Below, in pieces: positions 27,780-37,731 of a stretch of 64,000 nucleotides of DNA. Numbering within the stretch: position 1 is the first letter of the stretch; every line of letters starts with the position of its first letter. This DNA comes from Streptomyces sp. H27-C3 (GTDB lineage: Bacteria; Actinomycetota; Actinomycetes; Streptomycetales; Streptomycetaceae), in NCBI RefSeq assembly GCF_030063415.1, contig NZ_JASITA010000005.1:62001-126000 (forward strand), read 5' to 3'. A program made the translations under genes and the position numbers. The notes beneath the pieces are model-generated. The model was given only the letters and a program-made list of their open reading frames with translations. It did not search any database and was not told the origin of the DNA.

Positions 27780-27828
27780 CTCTTCTTCACCTCTACGTAG
27801 TCGTCGGCAGTCGGCAAGACCGTATCGC

Positions 27829-28113
27829 TCACATCTTGACCACGATGCTGATCAGGATGTAGACGATGATCATCAGAACGAAGAAGGACAGGTCGAGTGC
27901 CACGCCCCCGAGACGCAGCGGCGGAATGAACCGCCGCAGAAGCTTGAGCGGTGGATCGGTGACAGAGTAGGTGGCCTCCAGAACGACCACCATCGCCTTG
28001 CCGGGTTCCCATGAGCGCGCGAACTGGAAAACGTAGTCCATGACGAGCCGGAAGATCAGCACGATGAGGAAGCACATCAGCGCGATGTAGATCACCTGTA
28101 GTGCAATGCCCAT
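27829..28113 (-). CDS. yggT: YggT/YlmG-family membrane protein
   Basis: A 94-residue protein with two hydrophobic segments, ALQVIYIALMCFLIVLIFRLVMDYVF and LDLSFFVLMIIVYILISIV, separated by the conserved DPPLKLLRRFIPPLRLGG loop. The start ATG 28113 has a GAGGGAA about 10 nt upstream; the in-frame ATG at 28134 lacks this. The family is linked to division and membrane organisation in Gram-positive bacteria and plastids, and sits between sepF and divIVA as usual in Streptomyces. Exact function unknown. Confidence 0.9.
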   Translation of the reverse strand: MGIALQVIYIALMCFLIVLIFRLVMDYVFQFARSWEPGKAMVVVLEATYSVTDPPLKLLRRFIPPLRLGGVALDLSFFVLMIIVYILISIVVKM

Positions 28114-28192
28114 CTCGTACTTCCCTCTCCCCATACCCTCACGGTCCGGCCTCCCGGCCGGGGTCGTTCCCCTGTGTCACGTGTGTCGCGTC

Positions 28193-28798
28193 TCAGCTCT
28201 GATTGAAGAAGCCGCCCTCTGCAATACGGGCCTTGTCCTCCGCCGTGACATCGACGTTAGCAGGCGACAACAGGAACACCTTCTGCGTCACTCGTTCAAT
28301 GCTGCCATGCAGACCGAAGACGAGTCCTGCCGCAAAGTCGACAAGTCGCTTCGCATCCGTGTCGTCCATCTCCGTGAGATTCATGATCACGGGAGTGCTC
28401 TCGCGGAAGTGTTCCCCGATGGTACGGGCCTCGTTGTAGGTCCGCGGGTGCAGCGTGGTGATGCGGTAGGGCTCCCGCTCGGACACAACCTTGGGCATGA
28501 TCACCGGTGCGTTCTTCTCCAGGTTCGGGCGTTCAGGTGTGATGGATGCCACGGGAGCGATTCGCGCCGGTCGTCCGCTTTCCGCCGCGAGCGGAACCGG
28601 CTCGCGCTGCGCGGGAGGCTGCACCACGCGCACGGAATCCTCGTGCCGGTCCTGGTGCGGTGGCTGGTGCCGCCGGTGCTCCCGCTCGGGCTCCGGCTCG
28701 GGTTCGAAATCGTCATCGGGATCGAAACCCCGGCCGTCGTACCCATCGTCCTCCACGAGGCCGAGGTAGACCGCCATCTTGCGCATCGCGCCGGCCAT
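28193..28798 (-). CDS. sepF: SepF, Z-ring membrane anchor/bundling protein
   Basis: A 201-residue protein. The N-terminus [18 protein letters not shown] is an amphipathic membrane-targeting helix. A polar, Asp/Glu/Arg/His-rich linker (about residues 20-105) precedes the conserved FtsZ-binding domain ([67 protein letters not shown]). Actinobacteria lack FtsA, so SepF tethers FtsZ to the membrane. The start ATG 28798 has GGCGGAGGA upstream. A 139-bp gap separates it from yggS and may hold its own promoter. Confidence 0.95.
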   Translation of the reverse strand: MAGAMRKMAVYLGLVEDDGYDGRGFDPDDDFEPEPEPEREHRRHQPPHQDRHEDSVRVVQPPAQREPVPLAAESGRPARIAPVASITPERPNLEKNAPVIMPKVVSEREPYRITTLHPRTYNEARTIGEHFRESTPVIMNLTEMDDTDAKRLVDFAAGLVFGLHGSIERVTQKVFLLSPANVDVTAEDKARIAEGGFFNQS

Positions 28799-28937
28799 TC
28801 TCTGAGTCCTCCGCTCTGTGGTGGATCGGCATCGTCACCATCGGCATCGTCACCAAGTGCCCGCGATCCACTGGGCCTGCCCACCTGTTGGTGGGAATGA
28901 CCATATTTTCTGCTGTGGTCCGACTTGCTTCGCGACG

Positions 28938-29657
28938 TTACCCGAGGCGGGGTCGGACTCCGAGTACCGCAGTACCGACGCGTACATGTGTCGCCCCGGC
29001 CACTACGGCCTGCTCAAGGTCCGCACTCATCCCTGCCGAGACCATGTTCGCAGCAGGATGCGCCGCGCGCAGGCGGGATGACAATTCCACCAGCCGCTCG
29101 AATGCCTCACGTTGGCGCCCCTCGTACGGTCCCGCCAGAGGCGCGACCGCCATCAGACCGTCGAGCCTCAGGCCCGGGGCCCCGGCCACCTTCGCGGCCA
29201 ATTCCTCGATGCCGTCCGGTGCCACACCGCCCCGCTCCCCGCGCTCGCCCGACCCGGCGTCGAGGGCGACCTGGATCAGGCAGCCGAGCTCACGCCCGAC
29301 CCCCGTCGCCGCCGTCGAAAGCGCGGTGACGAGCTTCGCCCGGTCCACGGACTGCACGATATCGGCATAGGACGCCACAGAACGGACCTTGTTCGTCTGC
29401 AGCTGTCCCACGAAGTGCCAGGAGATCGGCAGCCCGGCGGACTCGGCCGCCTTGGGAGCCGCGTCCTGGTCCCGGTTCTCCGCGACATGGCGCACGCCGA
29501 GCTCGGCGAGCAGCCGTACATCGCTGGCGGGGTAGGTCTTGGTGACCACGATCAGGGTTACTTCTTCGCGCTTGCGCCCGGCGGCCGTACAAGCGGTGGA
29601 GATACGTTCCTCCACCTGCTTCAGGTTCGCCGCGAGTTCAGACTTGCGATCCGTCAT
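28938..29657 (-). CDS. yggS: YggS-type pyridoxal phosphate homeostasis protein
   Basis: A 239-residue TIM-barrel protein that binds PLP and buffers free PLP and amino-acid pools. The PLP lysine is in LIVVTKTYPASDV. HVAENRDQDAAPK, ISWHFVGQLQTNKVR, SVDRAKLV and the phosphate-binding SAGMSADLEQAV with HVRVGTAVLG are family motifs. The ATG start at 29657 follows the pgeF stop by 3 bp, so the two are co-translated. The equivalent of ylmE in the Streptomyces dcw cluster. Confidence 0.94.
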   Translation of the reverse strand: MTDRKSELAANLKQVEERISTACTAAGRKREEVTLIVVTKTYPASDVRLLAELGVRHVAENRDQDAAPKAAESAGLPISWHFVGQLQTNKVRSVASYADIVQSVDRAKLVTALSTAATGVGRELGCLIQVALDAGSGERGERGGVAPDGIEELAAKVAGAPGLRLDGLMAVAPLAGPYEGRQREAFERLVELSSRLRAAHPAANMVSAGMSADLEQAVVAGATHVRVGTAVLGVRPRLG

Positions 29658-29660
29658 GCG

Positions 29661-30404
29661 TCATCCGTCCAGCCAGACATATCCGGCGAGCCGCCCCGTG
29701 GTGCGGTCGCGGCGGTACGAGAAGTGGTCACCCGACTCCAGGGTGCAGACCGGCGAGAGCTGCCGGTCCCGTACGCCGAGCGCTTCGAGCTGCGCGTGCA
29801 CCCCGGCGCTCACATCGACGGCCGGGGTTCCCCAGCTCGTCTCCGACCAGGCCTCGGGCACCGCGTCGGCGACCTCGGCCCGCATCTGCGCGGGCACCTC
29901 GTAGCAGCGTCCGCAGACGGCGGGGCCGGTGCGGGCGGTGATCCGGGACGGCTCGGCGCCCAGTGTGATCATTGCCTCGACGGCGGCGGGGACGACCCCC
30001 GCGACCAGACCGGGCCGCCCGGCGTGGGCGGCCGCCGCGACGCCGGCGACGGGGTCGGCCAGCAGGACGGGGGTGCAGTCCGCGGTGAGAACGGCGAGGG
30101 CGAGCCCGCGCCGGGCGGTCACGATCGCGTCGACCGCCGGGATGCGCGCGGTGCCTTCGCCCCACGGTCCGTCGACGACGGCCACCTCACGCCCGTGCAC
30201 CTGGTTCATCCAGACGACCAGCGAGGGGTCGAGGCCGAGCGCCTTGGCCGCGATGTCCCGGTTGGCCAGTACGGCGGCGGCCTCGTCGCCGACCGCGCCA
30301 CCGAGATTGAGCTCCGCGTACGGAACGGCGCTCACCCCGCCCCACCTGTCGGTGAAGGCGAAGTGCGCGCCGTCCGGGTGTATCGCGTCGTGCTGCACGG
30401 TCAC
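29661..30404 (-). CDS. pgeF: Multicopper polyphenol oxidase-fold protein (PgeF/YlmD)
   Basis: A 247-residue protein of the YfiH/YlmD family. The Zn/Cu-binding and nucleophile-like residues are visible in [19 protein letters not shown] and [11 protein letters not shown], with [12 protein letters not shown] further on. In E. coli the homologue (PgeF) removes wrongly inserted L-Ser from peptidoglycan precursors, which fits its place between ftsZ and yggS; laccase activity has also been claimed for the family. The GTG start at 30404 overlaps the ftsZ stop by 4 bp (GTGA), implying coupling to ftsZ. Confidence 0.9.
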   Translation of the reverse strand: MTVQHDAIHPDGAHFAFTDRWGGVSAVPYAELNLGGAVGDEAAAVLANRDIAAKALGLDPSLVVWMNQVHGREVAVVDGPWGEGTARIPAVDAIVTARRGLALAVLTADCTPVLLADPVAGVAAAAHAGRPGLVAGVVPAAVEAMITLGAEPSRITARTGPAVCGRCYEVPAQMRAEVADAVPEAWSETSWGTPAVDVSAGVHAQLEALGVRDRQLSPVCTLESGDHFSYRRDRTTGRLAGYVWLDG

Positions 30405-31612
30405 TTCAAGAAGTCCGGGACATCCAGCTCTTCGGCCTGGCTGTCCTGGTACGGGCGGGCCGGCGGCACGTGCGGCGGCGAGACCGGCGTGCTGGTGTAC
30501 TCGCTCACCGGGGCGGCCTCGGCCGGGGCCGGGGTCTCCTCGCGCGGCGGAACCGTGCCGATGCCGCCGGTGGACCGCGACGTCTCCGCGGGGCGGGACG
30601 GCGTGGACTCCTCGCGCTTGCTGCCCGCGCCCGCACCGAGACCGGTCTCCCGGCGGGTCGGCGGCTGTCCGCCGTCGAAGCCGGCGGCGATCACGGTGAC
30701 CCGCACCTCGTCGCCGAGCGCGTCGTCGATGACCGCACCGAAGATGATGTTGGCCTCGGGGTGCGCGGCCTCACTCACCAGCTGCGCGGCCTCGTTGATC
30801 TCGAAGAGACCGAGGTCCGAGCCGCCGGAGATGGAGAGCAGCACACCGCGGGCGCCGTCGATGGACGCCTCCAGGAGCGGCGAGGAGATCGCCATCTCCG
30901 CGGCGGCCACCGCGCGGTCGTCGCCGCGTGCCGAGCCGATGCCCATCAGGGCGGATCCGGCCTCGGACATCACGGACTTGACGTCCGCGAAGTCGAGGTT
31001 GATCAGACCCGGGGTGGTGATGAGGTCGGTGATGCCCTGGACGCCCGAGAGCAGTACCTGGTCGGCCGACTTGAACGCGTCGAGCACGCTGACCTGACGG
31101 TCCGAGATGGACAGCAGCCGGTCGTTGGGAATGACGATGAGGGTGTCGACCTCTTCGCGGAGCTCGGCGATGCCGTCCTCCGCCTGGTTCGCGCGACGCC
31201 GGCCCTCGAAGGTGAACGGGCGGGTGACCACGCCGATCGTGAGGGCGCCGAGCGAGCGCGCGATGTTGGCGACGACAGGTGCGCCGCCCGTTCCGGTGCC
31301 GCCACCTTCGCCGGCGGTGACGAAGACCATGTCGGCCCCCTTGAGGACCTCCTCGATCTCCTCACGGTGGTCCTCTGCCGCCTTGCGTCCGACTGCCGGG
31401 TTGGCTCCGGCGCCGAGGCCGCGGGTGAGTTCCCGTCCGACGTCGAGCTTGACGTCGGCGTCGCTCATCAACAGCGCTTGTGCGTCCGTGTTGATCGCGA
31501 TGAACTCGACGCCTTTGAGACCGACCTCGATCATTCGGTTGATGGCATTGACACCACCGCCGCCGACACCGATGACCTTGATGACTGCGAGGTAGTTCTG
31601 CGGTGCTGCCAC
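30401..31612 (-). CDS. ftsZ: Cell division GTPase FtsZ
   Basis: A 403-residue tubulin homologue that builds Z rings and, in Streptomyces, the ladders that divide aerial hyphae into spores. [15 protein letters not shown], the GTP-binding signature GGGTGTG (near residue 103), the synergy-loop-like [21 protein letters not shown] and the conserved C-terminal peptide LDVPDFLK are all present. A disordered Pro/Thr/Glu-rich linker of about 70 residues separates the core from the tail. The start is GTG 31612. The 269-bp upstream gap carries its own promoter features. Confidence 0.98.
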   Translation of the reverse strand: MAAPQNYLAVIKVIGVGGGGVNAINRMIEVGLKGVEFIAINTDAQALLMSDADVKLDVGRELTRGLGAGANPAVGRKAAEDHREEIEEVLKGADMVFVTAGEGGGTGTGGAPVVANIARSLGALTIGVVTRPFTFEGRRRANQAEDGIAELREEVDTLIVIPNDRLLSISDRQVSVLDAFKSADQVLLSGVQGITDLITTPGLINLDFADVKSVMSEAGSALMGIGSARGDDRAVAAAEMAISSPLLEASIDGARGVLLSISGGSDLGLFEINEAAQLVSEAAHPEANIIFGAVIDDALGDEVRVTVIAAGFDGGQPPTRRETGLGAGAGSKREESTPSRPAETSRSTGGIGTVPPREETPAPAEAAPVSEYTSTPVSPPHVPPARPYQDSQAEELDVPDFLK

Positions 31613-31760
31613 GTCGAAGGCCTCTCGCCTCGAGTTACGTGCCGCCGCGGAGTTGCAGCGCCGCGACGACTGATGCCGATTGGGACGGTCCGAACGCCGA
31701 CCCGAACCCTAACCGTGAAGTTCAGGGTTACCAGTGTGCCTGTTGGACTCTTCCGAACAG

Positions 31761-31791
31761 GACACTAAGTCGACAAGTGGCGCACGTTCAA
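31761..31791 (-). promoter_or_regulatory. Candidate ftsZ promoter with overlapping GACAC motif
   Basis: On the minus strand TTGAAC (31786-31791) and TAGTGT (31762-31767) are spaced by 18 nt. GACAC, the core recognised by WhiA, lies at 31761-31765 on the plus strand and overlaps the -10. Streptomyces ftsZ is known to have several promoters, one developmentally controlled. Downstream within 31613-31760 an AACCCT/AGGGTT inverted repeat (31702-31730) is also seen. Confidence 0.5.
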
Positions 31792-31881
31792 CGAACACGC
31801 CGAACCTCCCGTTTTTCTTTTCACCCTATGTGATCACCCATATCGCTGGCCAACCAGGGTGCTGGCCAGGGCGTATGCCCG

Positions 31882-32682
31882 TCAACTCCCCGACACGGCC
31901 GGGGCGGTGGGCGCACTGACGTCGAAGTGCGCGGCCTTGGGGGCTGCTTTCATGAGAGCCCTCAGTGTGCGCGCCTTCGCTTCGCCCTGCTCGCTACTGC
32001 CCCAGTCGACCGTACGGCCCCGGCTCAGCTCAAGTGAGATGGCGTCGTACGAACGGACCTTGAAGGATCGCACATCCTGGGCGACGGATTCGGGGATTTC
32101 GCCCTGAACCCGAACGGCTTCCCGCATCAGACGGTCCGCTCCGAAGCGTCGCAGACTCGGCGACTGATCGGGTGTCAATTCCAGTAGTGGTACGCCCTTG
32201 GGCGCCTTGGGGACCGTGGCGAACCGCACACTCTCATCGTCCACTTCGACGAACTGTGCGCCCTTCCGCACGAGCAGTACAGCCTTTCGTTCGGTCACTT
32301 TCAGGCCGATGGCGTGCGGCCACGAACGAACAACGTCCACCGAGTCGATACGGGGCAATTTCCGGCGCAGCCGGTCTTCAATGGCATCCGTATCGACGGA
32401 AATCAGCGGCGCCCCGATCGGAACCGCCGCGGCGGCGAGTACCTCATCGGGCGTCAGGACCTGCGTGCCGGAGGACTTCACCCGCTCGACCCGCAGCCAG
32501 GTGGAGCCGTAGAGCGCCCAGACGCCGCCCCCGGCGAGCAGCAGCGCCGCGACGACGAGCAGGATCACCCAGGGGCGGCCGGGGAGCCGAAGGCGGCCCC
32601 CCGGCCCCTTCTCGCGGGGTGGGCGGGCCGCCGGTCCCGGCGCCTTTCGTGCGCCGCGCTGGGCGGTCGTCGGTCCGGCCAC
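31882..32682 (-). CDS. ftsQ: Cell division protein FtsQ
   Basis: A 266-residue bitopic membrane protein of the divisome. A basic cytoplasmic N-terminus (about 40 residues) precedes one transmembrane helix (PWVILLVVAALLLAGGGVWALYG). The extracellular POTRA domain (STWLRVERVKSSGTQVLTPDEVLAAAAVPIGAPLISVDTDAIEDRLRRKLPRIDSVDVVRSWPHAIGLKVTER) and beta domain follow. The start GTG 32682 has an AGGAGG about 10 nt upstream. It links FtsL/FtsB-type proteins with FtsW/FtsI. The length fits Streptomyces FtsQ. Confidence 0.95.
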   Translation of the reverse strand: MAGPTTAQRGARKAPGPAARPPREKGPGGRLRLPGRPWVILLVVAALLLAGGGVWALYGSTWLRVERVKSSGTQVLTPDEVLAAAAVPIGAPLISVDTDAIEDRLRRKLPRIDSVDVVRSWPHAIGLKVTERKAVLLVRKGAQFVEVDDESVRFATVPKAPKGVPLLELTPDQSPSLRRFGADRLMREAVRVQGEIPESVAQDVRSFKVRSYDAISLELSRGRTVDWGSSEQGEAKARTLRALMKAAPKAAHFDVSAPTAPAVSGS

Positions 32683-32711
32683 TCGCTGTTGCCTCCTGCG
32701 TCGGGGGCCGT

Positions 32712-33806
32712 TCAGCCGGCCCTGCGTGCGGCAATCGCCTCGTACACCATGCCGACCAGCAGCTCGTCGGCGTCCCGGCGGCCGAACTCGGCGGCGGCGC
32801 GGGACATCTCGTACAGCCGGTGCGGGTCCGCGAGGACCGGGAGCACCTGGCTCTGCACCCACTCGGGGGTCAGCTGGGCGTCGTCGACCAGCAGACCGCC
32901 TCCGGCGTTGACCAGCGGCTGCGCGTTGAGCCGCTGTTCGCCGTTGCCGATGGGCAACGGGACGTAGGCGGCCGGGAGTCCGACCGCGGAGAGTTCGGCG
33001 ACGGTCATCGCGCCCGCACGGCAGAGCATCATGTCGGCCGCCGCGTACGCGAGGTCCATCCGGTCGACATACGGTACCGGGATATAGGGCGGCATACCGG
33101 GCATGTTGTCGACGTGTGGCATTTCATTCTTCGGACCGACCGCGTGCAGGATCTGGATTCCGGAGCGCTGGAGCACCGGCGCGATCTGCTGGATCACCTC
33201 ATTGAGGCGGCGGGCGCCCTGCGAGCCGCCGGAGACGAGCAGCGTCGGCAGGCTGGGGTCGAGGCCGAAGGCGGCGCGCGCCTCGGGCCTGACCTTGGCG
33301 CGGTCCAGGGTGGCGATCGTGCGGCGCAGCGGGATGCCGATGTAGCGGGCGCCGCGCAGCTTGCTGTCGGGGGTGGAGACCGCCACGGCGGCCGCGTAGC
33401 GCGAGCCGATCTTGTTGGCCAGGCCGGGACGGGCGTTGGCCTCGTGGACGATGATCGGCACGCCGAGGCGCTTGGCCGCGAGGTAGCCGGGCAGCGCGAC
33501 ATAGCCGCCGAAGCCGACGACACAGTCCGCCTTCGTACGTTCCAGGATCTGCTCGGCCGCCTTGATGGTGCCGCGCAGCCGCCCCGGGACGGTGATCAGT
33601 TCCGGGGTGGGCCTGCGGGGCAACGGTACGGCGGGGATCAGCCCCAGTTCGTAACCACGCTCGGGTACGAGCCTGGTCTCAAGTCCGCGCTCCGTGCCCA
33701 GGGCCGTGATTCCCACGCTCGGGTCCTGCCTGCGCAGGGCGTCCGCGAGGGCGAGCGCGGGCTCGATGTGGCCGGCGGTCCCCCCGCCGGCGAGTACGAC
33801 ATGCAC
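32712..33806 (-). CDS. murG: UDP-GlcNAc:lipid I GlcNAc transferase MurG
   Basis: A 364-residue peripheral membrane glycosyltransferase that adds GlcNAc to lipid I to make lipid II. GT-B fold motifs are clear: VVLAGGGTAGHIEPALALADAL for lipid I, VVGFGGYVALPG, VHEANARPGLANK, LLVSGGSQGARRLNEV and the UDP-GlcNAc site CRAGAMTVAELSAVGLPAAYVPLP. The start is ATG 33806, 6 bp after the ftsW stop, and it ends 29 bp before ftsQ. It acts on the inner leaflet with MraY. Confidence 0.97.
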   Translation of the reverse strand: MHVVLAGGGTAGHIEPALALADALRRQDPSVGITALGTERGLETRLVPERGYELGLIPAVPLPRRPTPELITVPGRLRGTIKAAEQILERTKADCVVGFGGYVALPGYLAAKRLGVPIIVHEANARPGLANKIGSRYAAAVAVSTPDSKLRGARYIGIPLRRTIATLDRAKVRPEARAAFGLDPSLPTLLVSGGSQGARRLNEVIQQIAPVLQRSGIQILHAVGPKNEMPHVDNMPGMPPYIPVPYVDRMDLAYAAADMMLCRAGAMTVAELSAVGLPAAYVPLPIGNGEQRLNAQPLVNAGGGLLVDDAQLTPEWVQSQVLPVLADPHRLYEMSRAAAEFGRRDADELLVGMVYEAIAARRAG

Positions 33807-33812
33807 CGAAAT

Positions 33813-35195
33813 TCACCGCTCTCCGGACGGACGCTTCTTGACGCGCCGTCTCATCGTCATCGTCTTCCATCTCACCCCGGCCTTTTTGCCAAGGCCGGGC
33901 CGTCGCATGGCCAGGGCCGCCTTGGCGGCGGGATCCTCTCGCGCGAAGGCGATCAACAACCCTACGGCGAACATGGTCGGCAGCAGGGAGGAGCCCCCGT
34001 AGGAGAACAGCGGGAGCGGGACACCGGCGATCGGCAGAAGACCGAGCACCGCACCGATATTGACCACGGCCTGAGCCGTGATCCAGGTGGTCACACCTCC
34101 CGCGGCATACCTGACGAAGGGATCCTCCGTGCGTCCGGCCACGCGGATACCCGCATAGCCTAGGGCCGCGAAGAGGGCGAGGACGGACAGCGTCCCCGCC
34201 AGACCCAGTTCCTCACCGGTGATGGCGAAGATGAAGTCGGTGTGGGGCTCAGGGAGTTGGCCCCATTTTTCCACACTCGCACCCAGTCCGGAACCGAACC
34301 ATCCGCCGGACGCCAGCGCGTAGATTCCGTGCACCGCCTGCCAGCACTCGCCCTTGGGGCCGAGGTCGGTCGCGCCGATGCAGCCGAGCCGCGACATCCG
34401 GTTGGCGTTGTTGCTGATGAGGACGAATCCGATGAAGGCGGCGAAGGCGAGCACGCCGGCGAAGAGCCGGGTGGGGGCGCCCGCGAGCCAGAGCAGGCCG
34501 AAAAGGATCGCGGTGAGGATGATCGCCGTACCCATGTCGCCGCCGAGCATGATCAGGCCGAGCAGCATGAAGGCGACGGGGACGAGCGGCACCAGCATGT
34601 GCTTCCACTGGGTCAGCAGCCGCTTGTCCTGCTTGCGTGCGAGCAGGTCGGCGCCCCACAGGATCAGCGCCAGCTTGGCGAACTCACTGGGCTGGAGCAT
34701 GAAGGGCCCGCCCAGCGAGATCCAGTTCTGGTTGCCGCCGATCGAGACTCCTATCCCGGGGATCTGCACCAGGACCATCAGGAAGACCGTGACGGCCAGC
34801 AGCGGGTAGGAGAGCGCCCGGTGCAGCCGGGCGGGCATCCGGGACGCGGCGAGCAGCAGGGCCGTCCCGATGACGGCCGCGAAGAACTGCTTGCGGAAGA
34901 AGTACGAGGCGGGCAGCGAAAGCTCCAGCGCCTTGATCATCGAGGCGGAGTAGACCATCACCAGGCCGAGCACGGTGATCAGCAGGGCGCTGCCCAGGAT
35001 GAGGTAGTACGCCGTCAGAGGCCGGTCCCAGGTGCGCCGGAGCTGCTCGTACAGCCGTCGCGGTCCGTTGCCCCGAGGGGGTCTGGGCATGGTCGGGCCG
35101 CGGCGGCGCGGCGCGGCCTGGCGGCGGACCGTTCCTGCCCCGGCCCGTCCGCGCAGGGCGGGGCGGCCGGTCAGGGCACTGTCGTCGGCCAACAT
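33813..35195 (-). CDS. ftsW: SEDS-family septal glycan polymerase FtsW
   Basis: A 460-residue membrane protein with about ten transmembrane helices, polymerising lipid II during septation with the class B PBP FtsI. SEDS landmarks: LITVLGLVMVYSASMIKAL, IGGNQNWISLGGPFMLQPSEFAKLALI, LIMLGGDMGTAIILTAI with the catalytic Asp region, HTDFIFAITGEELGL, and GVPLPLFSYGGSSLLPTMFAVGLLI. The start ATG 35195 is preceded by GGAGGGG. An Arg-rich N-terminal tail of about 50 residues and a basic C-terminus are cytoplasmic. Confidence 0.96.
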   Translation of the reverse strand: MLADDSALTGRPALRGRAGAGTVRRQAAPRRRGPTMPRPPRGNGPRRLYEQLRRTWDRPLTAYYLILGSALLITVLGLVMVYSASMIKALELSLPASYFFRKQFFAAVIGTALLLAASRMPARLHRALSYPLLAVTVFLMVLVQIPGIGVSIGGNQNWISLGGPFMLQPSEFAKLALILWGADLLARKQDKRLLTQWKHMLVPLVPVAFMLLGLIMLGGDMGTAIILTAILFGLLWLAGAPTRLFAGVLAFAAFIGFVLISNNANRMSRLGCIGATDLGPKGECWQAVHGIYALASGGWFGSGLGASVEKWGQLPEPHTDFIFAITGEELGLAGTLSVLALFAALGYAGIRVAGRTEDPFVRYAAGGVTTWITAQAVVNIGAVLGLLPIAGVPLPLFSYGGSSLLPTMFAVGLLIAFAREDPAAKAALAMRRPGLGKKAGVRWKTMTMRRRVKKRPSGER

Positions 35196-35254
35196 CTCGT
35201 GTCCCCTCCACTCATGGGCTGCGCCGGCCGGTCCGCGGCGCGGGGACCGGTCCG

Positions 35255-36664
35255 CTAGTCGCGCTCGGGAGCCAACTCGCGTACGGCGTCGGTGAATGCC
35301 TCGCCACGCTTGTTGTAGTTGGCGAACATGTCCATGGAGGCGCAGGCCGGGGCCATCAGCACGGTGTCCCCCGGCTGTGCGAGTCGCGCCGCTTCGCGCA
35401 CCGCCGCCGACATCGCCCCAGTGTCGGTCCGGCCGAGGTCGACCACCGGTACCTCGGGGGCGTGTCGCGCGAGGGCTTCGGCGATCAGGGCGCGGTCGGC
35501 GCCGATCAGGACGACACCGCGCAGCCGCTTCGCCGACTTCTCGACGAGTTCGTCGAAGGTGGCACCCTTGGCGAGGCCGCCCGCGATCCACACGATCGGG
35601 TCGTACGCCGCCAGGGACGCCTGTGCGGCGTGCGTGTTGGTGGCCTTGGAGTCGTCGATGTACGCGACCCCCTCGACGTCCCCGACGTGCTCGATGCGGT
35701 GGGCGTCGGGCCGGAAGGCCCGCAGTCCGTCGCGTACGGCGGTGGGCGGCACGCCGTAGGCGCGGGCGAGGGCCGCTGCCGCGAGGGCGTTGGCGATGTT
35801 GTGCGGGGCCGGCGGGTCGACGTCCGAGATCTCGGCGAGCTCCTGGGCGTTCCTCTGCCGGTCCTTCACGAAGGCGCGGTCGACCAGGATGCCGTCGACG
35901 ACGCCGAGTTGGGAGGGGCCGGGGGCCGCGAGGGTGAAGCCGATCGCGCGGCAGCCCTCCTCGACGTCGGCCTCACGGACCAGGGCCTCGGTGGCCGGGT
36001 CCGCGAGGTTGTAGACGCAGGCGACCTGGTTGCCCTCGTAGACGCGGCCCTTGTCCGCGACGTACGCCTCCATGGAGCCGTGCCAGTCGAGGTGGTCGGG
36101 GGCCAGGTTGAGCACGGCCGCGGAGTGTGCGCGCAGGCTCGGCGCCCAGTGCAGCTGGTAGCTGGAGAGCTCGACGGCCAGGACGTCGTACGGCTCGTCG
36201 CCGAGGACGGCGTCGAGCAGGGAGACACCGATGTTGCCGACGGCCGCGGTGCGCAGGCCCGCGGCCTGCAGGATCGAGGCCAGCATGCGCACGGTCGTGG
36301 TCTTGCCGTTCGTGCCGGTGACCGCGAGCCAGGGGGCCGCGTCCGGGCCCCGCAGGCGCCACGCCAGCTCGACGTCGCCCCAGATCTCCACGCCCGCGTC
36401 CGCCGCGGCCGTGAAGAGCGGCTTGTCGGGCTGCCAGCCGGGCGTGGTGACGACGAGCTCCGTGCCCTCGGGGAGTGTCGCTCCGTCGCCGAGGCGCACC
36501 GTGATGCCCAGCGCCGCCAGCTCGGCGGCCTGGGCGCGGGAGCGCTCGTCGTCGCCGTCGTTGACGACGGTGACCCGGGCCCCGAGGTCGCGCAGGGCAC
36601 GCGCCGCGGGGATCCCGGAGACTCCGAGGCCCGCGACGGTGACCCTCTTGTCGTGCCAGTTCAC
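35255..36664 (-). CDS. murD: UDP-MurNAc-L-alanine:D-glutamate ligase MurD
   Basis: A 469-residue cytoplasmic ATP-dependent ligase adding D-Glu to UDP-MurNAc-L-Ala. A Rossmann-like start ([22 protein letters not shown]) is followed by the ATP loop [71 protein letters not shown] and the C-terminal domain ([23 protein letters not shown]). The GTG start at 36664 overlaps the mraY stop by 4 bp (GTGA), indicating translational coupling. Confidence 0.97.
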   Translation of the reverse strand: MNWHDKRVTVAGLGVSGIPAARALRDLGARVTVVNDGDDERSRAQAAELAALGITVRLGDGATLPEGTELVVTTPGWQPDKPLFTAAADAGVEIWGDVELAWRLRGPDAAPWLAVTGTNGKTTTVRMLASILQAAGLRTAAVGNIGVSLLDAVLGDEPYDVLAVELSSYQLHWAPSLRAHSAAVLNLAPDHLDWHGSMEAYVADKGRVYEGNQVACVYNLADPATEALVREADVEEGCRAIGFTLAAPGPSQLGVVDGILVDRAFVKDRQRNAQELAEISDVDPPAPHNIANALAAAALARAYGVPPTAVRDGLRAFRPDAHRIEHVGDVEGVAYIDDSKATNTHAAQASLAAYDPIVWIAGGLAKGATFDELVEKSAKRLRGVVLIGADRALIAEALARHAPEVPVVDLGRTDTGAMSAAVREAARLAQPGDTVLMAPACASMDMFANYNKRGEAFTDAVRELAPERD

Positions 36665-37731
36665 TTGTCGGCCGCCCAGCCGGCGTAGAACAGCCCCAGA
36701 CCCACGATGACGCACATGCCCTGGATGATCCAGAAACGGACCACCACAAGGACTTCGGACCACCCCTTGAGTTCGAAGTGGTGCTGGAGCGGCGCCATCT
36801 TGAAGACCCGCTTGCGGGTCATCTTGAAGAAGCCGACCTGGATCACGACGGACATCGTGATCAGGACGAACAGGCCGCCGAGGAGGGCGATCAGGAACTC
36901 CGTGCGGGAGCAGATCGCCAGACCGGCGAGCGCGCCGCCGAGGGCCAGCGAGCCCGTGTCGCCCATGAAGATCTTGGCGGGCGAGGTGTTCCACCACAGG
37001 AAGCCGAAGCAGGCGCCCATCAGGGCGGCGGCGACGATGGCGAGGTCCAGTGGATCTCGTACCTCGAAGCAGGCTTCCGGGTTGGTCAGCGAGACCGCGT
37101 CGGCGCAGGACTCCTGGTACTGCCAGACACCGATGAAGGTGTACGCGCCGAAGACCATCACCGAGGCGCCGGTGGCGAGACCGTCGAGGCCGTCGGTGAG
37201 GTTCACACCGTTCGACATCGCGAGAATCATGAACAGCGCCCAGACCACGAAGAGCACGGGGCCGATCGTCCAGCCGAAGTCCTGGACGAAGGAGAGCTTG
37301 GTGGACGCCGGGGCGAGCCCGCGGGCGTCCTTGAACTGCAGCGCGAGCACCGCGAAGGCGATGCCGACGATCAGCTGGCCCGCCATTTTCGCCTTGGCCC
37401 GGAGACCCAACGAACGCTGCTTGACGATCTTGATGTAGTCGTCGAGGAACCCGACGACTCCCATGCCCGCCATGAGGAACAGCACCAACAGGCCGGACAT
37501 CGTCGGCTTCTCGCCGGCGATGACCTTCGCCAGGCCGTACGCGATGAGCGTGGCTGTGATGAAGGCGATGCCGCCCATGGTGGGGGTGCCGCGCTTGCCG
37601 TGGTGGCCGCGCGGACCGTCGTCCCGAATGAACTGCCCGTATCCCTTGCGGGCGAGCAGTTTGATCAGCAGCGGGGTGCCGACCAGGGTCAGAAAGAGAC
37701 CAATGACTCCCGCGAAGAGGATCTGCCTCAT
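36661..37731 (-). CDS. mraY: Phospho-MurNAc-pentapeptide transferase MraY
   Basis: A 356-residue integral membrane enzyme that moves phospho-MurNAc-pentapeptide to undecaprenyl phosphate, making lipid I. About ten transmembrane helices are evident. Conserved Mg2+/substrate motifs: [32 protein letters not shown] (DD pair), [17 protein letters not shown] and [16 protein letters not shown], ending with [21 protein letters not shown] (HHxE region). The ATG start overlaps the murF stop (ATGA, 37728-37731). Confidence 0.98.
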   Translation of the reverse strand: MRQILFAGVIGLFLTLVGTPLLIKLLARKGYGQFIRDDGPRGHHGKRGTPTMGGIAFITATLIAYGLAKVIAGEKPTMSGLLVLFLMAGMGVVGFLDDYIKIVKQRSLGLRAKAKMAGQLIVGIAFAVLALQFKDARGLAPASTKLSFVQDFGWTIGPVLFVVWALFMILAMSNGVNLTDGLDGLATGASVMVFGAYTFIGVWQYQESCADAVSLTNPEACFEVRDPLDLAIVAAALMGACFGFLWWNTSPAKIFMGDTGSLALGGALAGLAICSRTEFLIALLGGLFVLITMSVVIQVGFFKMTRKRVFKMAPLQHHFELKGWSEVLVVVRFWIIQGMCVIVGLGLFYAGWAADK

